Virus record (IMG/VR): IMGVR_UViG_3300006802_000185
Coordinates: 1-42,181 of that record
Origin: a virus
Length of the DNA: 42,181 bases
Reading direction: 5' to 3' (one strand)
The notes under the pieces: generated by a model
What the model saw: only the letters and a program-made list of their open reading frames with translations
Database searches by the model: none
Told to the model about the DNA's origin: nothing
Part shown: positions 38,030 to 42,181 of the stretch, piece by piece
How positions within the stretch are numbered: the stretch's first letter is position 1
Layout: every line of letters begins with the position of its first letter
Program-made: the position numbers and the translations under genes

Positions 38030-39026
38030 CGATCCTATTTGGTGGTTTGACGATCCGAGAATAGACGAAGTCAGAAAACGAATGACTTCTGAAAAACAAA
38101 TAAATGCTGTTTGTGAATGGTCTTTTGTTTGGACACAATATTCTGGAAAATCATATTACTACCATCTGCATGGTATAGAACATGATGTGATTTCTCATCC
38201 ATCAGCAAAACCATTTTTTCCTTGGTTAAAAGACGAACATTTTTTTACATACGAAGGCGACCCGATTTTTAACAGATATTTTGGAATCAATCAGGGAAGA
38301 ACTAAAAATCCCCCACTAGATTTGAATGTTTTCCTAAAAGAGATTAATCCTTACATCCAGTTCGGACCTGAGTGGATGATTCCACCATACAAAGAGATTT
38401 ACTCAAGAAATAATCCAATTGTCGCGGGTGAAAAACCTGTAATTATATTGAACAACAAATATAATTTGGAATTTTATCCACCAAAACCTATCAATTTTTT
38501 CAGTTATGAATTTATGGATTTGTTCTGTAAAAAATTTAAGGACATGTATGATATTTGGTATATTAGACACAACAAAGGAAATGCTTCTGACTACACTGAT
38601 GATCGACATCCACCAATAGATAACAACTATAATGATTATCAAATAATGGCAAATAAGCATAAGTGTAAAACGCTCTATGACTTTCAAGAAGAAACTGGAC
38701 TGCCATATAATGTAGTTCAAATGCACATGTTAGCAAAAGCAAAGTACATTGTTACTCTAAATGGAGGTAATGGTTGTTTGTCATCATATTTTGGAGACGA
38801 AGTTTGGCAGTGGGGTAATCCCGACGGTCCGTTTTCTGATCTTCCTGCTTTTAGAAGTTTAGGATGGTACAATATGTTAAATCCAAACGGAAGAGTTTAT
38901 GGAACAACTGATTGGAAAACTATGTTGGCTATTATAGAGCATGATTGGGTAACGAAAAATAAAAAATATAAACCGCCTGAAAAAAAGAAAACAGTTTTTA
39001 TAAAAGACATGCCACATCTAGTTTAG
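37992..39026 (+). CDS. glycosyltransferase-like protein, paralog B, 344 aa
   Basis: Shares the whole layout of paralog A: CEWSFVWTQYSGKSYYYHL, INPYIQFGPEWMIPPYKEIY, PVIILNNKYNLEF, DIWYIRHNKGNA and EETGLPYNVVQMHMLAKAKY, then IVTLNGGNGCLSSYFGDEVW. It also has a short DDRHPP insert. It arose by duplication; one 68-base stretch is still almost identical in DNA. A late promoter and a virion gene follow. The two may act on different sugars or as a heteromer. Function inferred from the epimerase context. Confidence 0.5.
   Translation: MAEKWKSNLEKTDDPIWWFDDPRIDEVRKRMTSEKQINAVCEWSFVWTQYSGKSYYYHLHGIEHDVISHPSAKPFFPWLKDEHFFTYEGDPIFNRYFGINQGRTKNPPLDLNVFLKEINPYIQFGPEWMIPPYKEIYSRNNPIVAGEKPVIILNNKYNLEFYPPKPINFFSYEFMDLFCKKFKDMYDIWYIRHNKGNASDYTDDRHPPIDNNYNDYQIMANKHKCKTLYDFQEETGLPYNVVQMHMLAKAKYIVTLNGGNGCLSSYFGDEVWQWGNPDGPFSDLPAFRSLGWYNMLNPNGRVYGTTDWKTMLAIIEHDWVTKNKKYKPPEKKKTVFIKDMPHLV
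38688..38755 (+). repeat. 68-base near-identical repeat, copy 2
   Basis: Partner of 37604-37671, in the second paralog; 67 of 68 bases match by eye. See copy 1. Confidence 0.85.
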
Positions 39027-39034
39027 TATAAATA
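39027..39034 (+). promoter_or_regulatory. T4-type late promoter
   Basis: Exact TATAAATA directly after the stop of paralog B. The ATG at 39061 gives a leader of about 20 bases. Confidence 0.85.
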
Positions 39035-39060
39035 GATTAGTATTCTGACTGGATTTACTA

Positions 39061-40623
39061 ATGGCAATTTTTAATAAACCGCAAAATAGATTGTTGTCTA
39101 ATAACGATAAACTCTATGAAGTCGTTATGTTGGCAGATGCTACTGGTAGCGTAGAAGCATCTGCTACTGCTGTTTCTGCCTTTGGTGAACCCATTTCTGT
39201 ACCTGTTACACCCGTTCTGCAATTGGATGGGTTGTATGGACTAGATCCTCTTCAGTTCGAAACTTATACTGGTGCTTTTCTAAATGGAGATCCAGTAGGA
39301 ACTGCAACCACCACAGGAACCTTAATGCAAGTAGGGTCCGGAACCTCTCTTGGGGGTTATGGTGTTATTCGTAGCAAACGAGCAGTTCGTTATCGTCCCG
39401 GACAAGGTGCACAGGCAAGATTTACTGCTATGTTCACTGGTCCCGTTGCTCTGTATACTCAACGTGCTGGTTTCTTTATTCAAGAACAAGCACTGCAGAT
39501 TGGATATAACGGCGAAAATTTTGGAGTGATGCGAGCCAATGGTGGTAAAGCACACATTCATAAGATTACGGTGACTGGTGCTGCTGGTGGAACCGAAAAC
39601 GTTGACGTGACCCTAGACGGAACCACAGAAACAATTGTGATGACTGGCACTAATGTTAGTGCCAATGCTTCCTCACTTGCTGCTGGTATAGAAGCAGCAT
39701 TTCCTTCTTGGGTTGTTGATCAATACGATGCTGATATTTACCTTTTATCTTCTTCATTGGGACCAAAGTTAGGAGCATTTACTGTAGTTCGTAATGGTGC
39801 TGGTACTTCTACTTTTGCTGATGTAGTCTCACAAACAGGTGTAGCGCAAACAGAGAATTGGACCTATCAATCTGATTTCATTCACGATAAATTAGATGGT
39901 ACTGGTCCTTCTGGTATGATCATTGATCCTACCAAACTTAATGTGTATCAAATCAACTTTCGTTGGTTAGGTGTTGGTACAATTCAATATGCCGTAGAAT
40001 CTGATGATGGAAAAATGATAGTGTTTCATCACGAACACTATGCAAATGAAAATACTGACGTTCACATTGACAACCCATCATTTAAGATTGGATACGTTGC
40101 ATACAGTTTAGGTGGAACAGGAACTAACGTTACAGTTTCTGGTGCATCGATGATGGGTGCTATCGAAGGACTTATCGAAACAACCAAACCTACTAATTCA
40201 TCCTTCTTTACTACTTCTTCCACTTTAACGCAATCCGACTGGCATCATTTACTCACTGCTCATAACAAACTTATTCACAGAGATAAGATTAATACCAGAG
40301 AATTGTTGGTTAAAAATGTGACAGCATCTTTTAACTCCACTGCTGGTGTTCAAGTTGCTTTAGTAATAGATGCACCTATTACGGGTAGAACTTTTAATTC
40401 TATTTCTGAATGGTCTTCTGTTGCAGAATCTAAAACTGAAAGTGTTGTTACCTTACCAGAAAGAGTAGCGTATATTTTTGGTGTTGATGGTGGTGGTACT
40501 GCTTCTATCAATCTCGAAGAATTACGGTTTGCTATTCCCCCCAATAGCGATGTAAGTATCTTAGTTCGTAGTTCTAACCAAATTCAACGATCTGACGTAT
40601 CAATGTCTTGGGTTGAAGACTAA
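39061..40623 (+). CDS. large virion structural protein, 520 aa
   Basis: A long, Gly/Thr/Ala-rich, beta-structured protein typical of virion parts. Notable segments are RSKRAVRYRPGQGAQARFTA (about 104-123), GFFIQEQALQIGYNGENFGV and a repeated beta pattern, then VESDDGKMIVFHHEHYANEN (about 318-337) and a C-terminal LPERVAYIFGVDGGGTASIN. I have seen similar proteins annotated as structural in marine phages, but its exact place (baseplate, fibre or head decoration) is not known. It has its own late promoter, as a virion gene should. Confidence 0.65.
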   Translation: MAIFNKPQNRLLSNNDKLYEVVMLADATGSVEASATAVSAFGEPISVPVTPVLQLDGLYGLDPLQFETYTGAFLNGDPVGTATTTGTLMQVGSGTSLGGYGVIRSKRAVRYRPGQGAQARFTAMFTGPVALYTQRAGFFIQEQALQIGYNGENFGVMRANGGKAHIHKITVTGAAGGTENVDVTLDGTTETIVMTGTNVSANASSLAAGIEAAFPSWVVDQYDADIYLLSSSLGPKLGAFTVVRNGAGTSTFADVVSQTGVAQTENWTYQSDFIHDKLDGTGPSGMIIDPTKLNVYQINFRWLGVGTIQYAVESDDGKMIVFHHEHYANENTDVHIDNPSFKIGYVAYSLGGTGTNVTVSGASMMGAIEGLIETTKPTNSSFFTTSSTLTQSDWHHLLTAHNKLIHRDKINTRELLVKNVTASFNSTAGVQVALVIDAPITGRTFNSISEWSSVAESKTESVVTLPERVAYIFGVDGGGTASINLEELRFAIPPNSDVSILVRSSNQIQRSDVSMSWVED

Positions 40624-40627
40624 ATCA

Positions 40628-40635
40628 TATAAATA
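40628..40635 (+). promoter_or_regulatory. T4-type late promoter
   Basis: Exact TATAAATA five bases after the virion gene stop, with a TTAGGA ribosome site between it and ATG 40666. Confidence 0.85.
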
Positions 40636-40665
40636 TATCTGACATTATAACTTAGGATGTTAGTA

Positions 40666-41226
40666 ATGAGATATTTACTATTCTTTGTTATGGCTTTCTG
40701 TGCGAGTGTGACTTTTGGACAAGAATCTCAACCTCTTGATGAGAATTTGATTCGAACTGAGTCTATCACAGACAGCAACGTGAATACAACAAGCACAACG
40801 ACAACGACTTTAAAGTCGCCACCCGCGTCTGCTATTACTCCAACGATCAATACGTCGAATTCAGACTTATGTACGTTTGGGGTTGCGGGTGCAATTCAAA
40901 CACAAATTCTAGGCATCTCAACGGGAACTCAGGTTACCGACGAGAACTGTGAACGGCTCAAACTGTCCAAGACTTTATACGATATGGGTATGAAGGTTGC
41001 GGCAGTTTCTACAATGTGTCAAGACAAACGAGTCTTTGATGCGATGATGATGGCAGGAACACCGTGTCCATATGATGGACTTATCGGCGATCAGGCAAAA
41101 GCAGCATGGATTACCAATGAAGAAGCACAACCCGGAGTTAAAGAAAAGGAAGGGATGAAAGATGGTACTAAGACGCTGCTTGGCGGTGCTGCTGTTTCTG
41201 GTTTACTCGTCTTATTGCTTCTCTAG
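40666..41226 (+). CDS. exported protein with C-terminal membrane segment, 186 aa
   Basis: Start at ATG 40666 (MRYLLFFVMAFCASVTFGQE), after TTAGGATG; a longer start at 40657 is possible. The signal peptide has a likely cleavage after TFG. The mature part has a Thr/Ser-rich stretch (STTTTTLK), a Cys-containing middle (about five Cys, possibly disulfide-linked) and a C-terminal hydrophobic anchor GGAAVSGLLVLLLL. It would be secreted and held in the inner membrane, perhaps modifying the host envelope late in infection. It overlaps the next gene by 65 bases. Confidence 0.65.
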   Translation: MRYLLFFVMAFCASVTFGQESQPLDENLIRTESITDSNVNTTSTTTTTLKSPPASAITPTINTSNSDLCTFGVAGAIQTQILGISTGTQVTDENCERLKLSKTLYDMGMKVAAVSTMCQDKRVFDAMMMAGTPCPYDGLIGDQAKAAWITNEEAQPGVKEKEGMKDGTKTLLGGAAVSGLLVLLLL

Positions 41227-42052
41227 CGAGCATTTCGATACCAGTACACAATACGGCACGACTAACAATGCTGCTGCTTTTGGATTGCGTTGGGTAATGA
41301 CCAACGTTCTTCCACAACAAGCAGGATTGCAGGTTAGTAACGTGGTGTATCGTTATACCACTGTCAAAGATCCCGCTGACGATATGATCGTGCACGTGCA
41401 GAACGAGAACGCACGTGGTCCGGGTTATATTTTCAGAGCATCAGACGACTGGTCAGGCATTCCAGGCAACTCAATCAATAAAGCAGTGCCAATAGATTTC
41501 ATTGATATTTCTTATTGGGGTCCAGGATCGATTGAAGTCGAAGGAACCGGATCTGTTACAGACGCAGAGGTGTTCTACACATACAAGTACGATCCTTGTT
41601 TCGACCCTCAGTCAAATCCAAATTGCCCAGGTTATGTTGACCCGTTCGCATTAGAAATCTTAGAGGTTGCGGCAAAAGATCCTCTTGATGACGATTACGT
41701 GCAGGATGAACTTGATCGTAAAGCAAATATGAAAGCACAAGAGGATGAAGAAAAAGAAAAACAAAGAGCAAAATTAAAAGAAGCGGCAGAAGAAGTTGAT
41801 GAAAGGTTGGAACAACTTCTTGGTGTTATCATCGACAATGAATTGTCTGCTACTCAGCAATTAATTCATGATCAATTAGCAACGATGATGTCACTACCTG
41901 CTTCTTACCAGACTCAACTGAGAGGTGGTAATTTGCCAGATGGGGTTATGCCTCCTGGCGGCAAGTTGCCATCTAACACGAGAGGATTGAGACAGTCTTT
42001 CGCGTCGGAACTTCGACACGCAGAGATGGTCCGACTACAGTATGAAAAGTAA
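41162..42052 (+). CDS. exported protein with coiled-coil C-terminus, 296 aa
   Basis: A GGAAGGGATGAAAG site precedes ATG 41162. The signal peptide is MVLRRCLAVLLFLVYSSYCF (cleavage near FSS). The mature protein has a beta-rich domain (about 25-150) with VVYRYTTVKDPADDMIVHVQ and a Pro/Cys patch FDPQSNPNCPGYVDP, then a long coiled coil (about 175-240) of E/K/R. A Gly/Pro-rich segment (GVMPPGGKLPSNTRGL) ends it. It could span the periplasm, like a spanin-type or envelope protein. The long 65-base overlap with the previous gene is unusual. Confidence 0.65.
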   Translation: MVLRRCLAVLLFLVYSSYCFSSEHFDTSTQYGTTNNAAAFGLRWVMTNVLPQQAGLQVSNVVYRYTTVKDPADDMIVHVQNENARGPGYIFRASDDWSGIPGNSINKAVPIDFIDISYWGPGSIEVEGTGSVTDAEVFYTYKYDPCFDPQSNPNCPGYVDPFALEILEVAAKDPLDDDYVQDELDRKANMKAQEDEEKEKQRAKLKEAAEEVDERLEQLLGVIIDNELSATQQLIHDQLATMMSLPASYQTQLRGGNLPDGVMPPGGKLPSNTRGLRQSFASELRHAEMVRLQYEK

Positions 42053-42076
42053 ACAAACCAAAAAGGGAGAGCAGCA

Positions 42077-42181
42077 ATGCTTAATAAAACTTTTACATTA
42101 TTGGCGGTATTGGTGACCTTTTGTGCTAGTGCGTTTGCGGAAGAGATTCCTATTAGTGGTACTGTGGAATCTAAGTGCATC
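42077..42181 (+). CDS. exported protein, start only (3' truncated)
   Basis: A GGGAGAGCAGC site precedes ATG 42077. The visible 35 residues are a clear signal peptide (MLNKTFTLLAVLVTFCASAFA, with an AxA cleavage site) and the start of a mature domain EEIPISGTVESKCI. The rest is outside the window. It continues the run of secreted proteins. Confidence 0.7.
   Translation, partial: MLNKTFTLLAVLVTFCASAFAEEIPISGTVESKCI

Noticed and set aside
1-42181. tRNA genes, CRISPR arrays, insertion sequences or attachment sites
   Set aside because: I looked for cloverleaf-like GTTCRANNC arms, regularly spaced repeats and transposase motifs and saw none. A tRNA search program would be needed to be sure.

Overview
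The window looks like part of the genome of a marine T4-like myovirus (class Caudoviricetes). It is AT-rich and densely packed. All but one of about 66 genes lie on the + strand, and most neighbours abut or overlap by 1-20 bases. The T4-type replication core is clear: family B DNA polymerase (gp43), UvsX recombinase and DnaB-type helicase (gp41). Exact T4 late-promoter boxes (TATAAATA) stand before the structural genes. Auxiliary genes such as peroxiredoxin, 2OG-Fe(II) oxygenases, DUF3310, DUF2693, DUF932 and DUF1289 are typical of ocean T4-like phages. No photosystem gene is present. Signal peptides, a lipoprotein and a SleB-type wall hydrolase suggest a Gram-negative, probably heterotrophic, marine host; this is inference. 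No tRNA, rRNA, CRISPR, IS element or T4 capsid gene (gp20-23) was seen.

Layout. 1-1132: two tiny membrane peptides and a glycosyltransferase-like protein. 1148-8186: replication and recombination (polymerase, AEP-like primase, nucleotide-sugar-dehydrogenase-like protein, UvsX, gp41). 8188-12952: two oxygenase-like proteins, an anchored lysin, then a tightly overlapping DNA-hypermodification cassette (nucleotidyltransferase, TET/JBP dioxygenase, TET-associated glycosyltransferase). 13055-16765: DUF262-HNH protein, Dam methylase, peroxiredoxin and small genes. 16767-19370: DUF2693, the only minus-strand gene, three 2OG oxygenases and a cupin. 19372-26186: small early-type genes under a repeated promoter, interrupted by a di-heme cytochrome c peroxidase/MauG-like lipoprotein and a radical SAM/SPASM protein. 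26187-27017: Bfd-like ferredoxin and small genes. 27022-42181: late region with putative spike base, LamG-like protein, packaged-type enzymes and very basic proteins, EF-hand proteins, sugar-modification genes with a tandem paralog pair, a large virion protein and three exported proteins.

How it fits together. The TET/JBP dioxygenase would hydroxylate a 5-methyl pyrimidine in phage DNA, the glycosyltransferase would cap it, and the TagD-like enzyme could supply the activated donor. The polymerase and both modification enzymes end in the same short hydrophobic motif, resembling the T4 sliding-clamp-binding tail, so modification may occur at the replisome. A GmrSD-like DUF262-HNH protein sits immediately downstream. 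Three promoter classes can be read directly: an early type with a conserved box 41-42 bases upstream of the -10, a leaderless TTGCTT-17 type, and T4 late boxes, several of which double as the stop codon of the gene before them.
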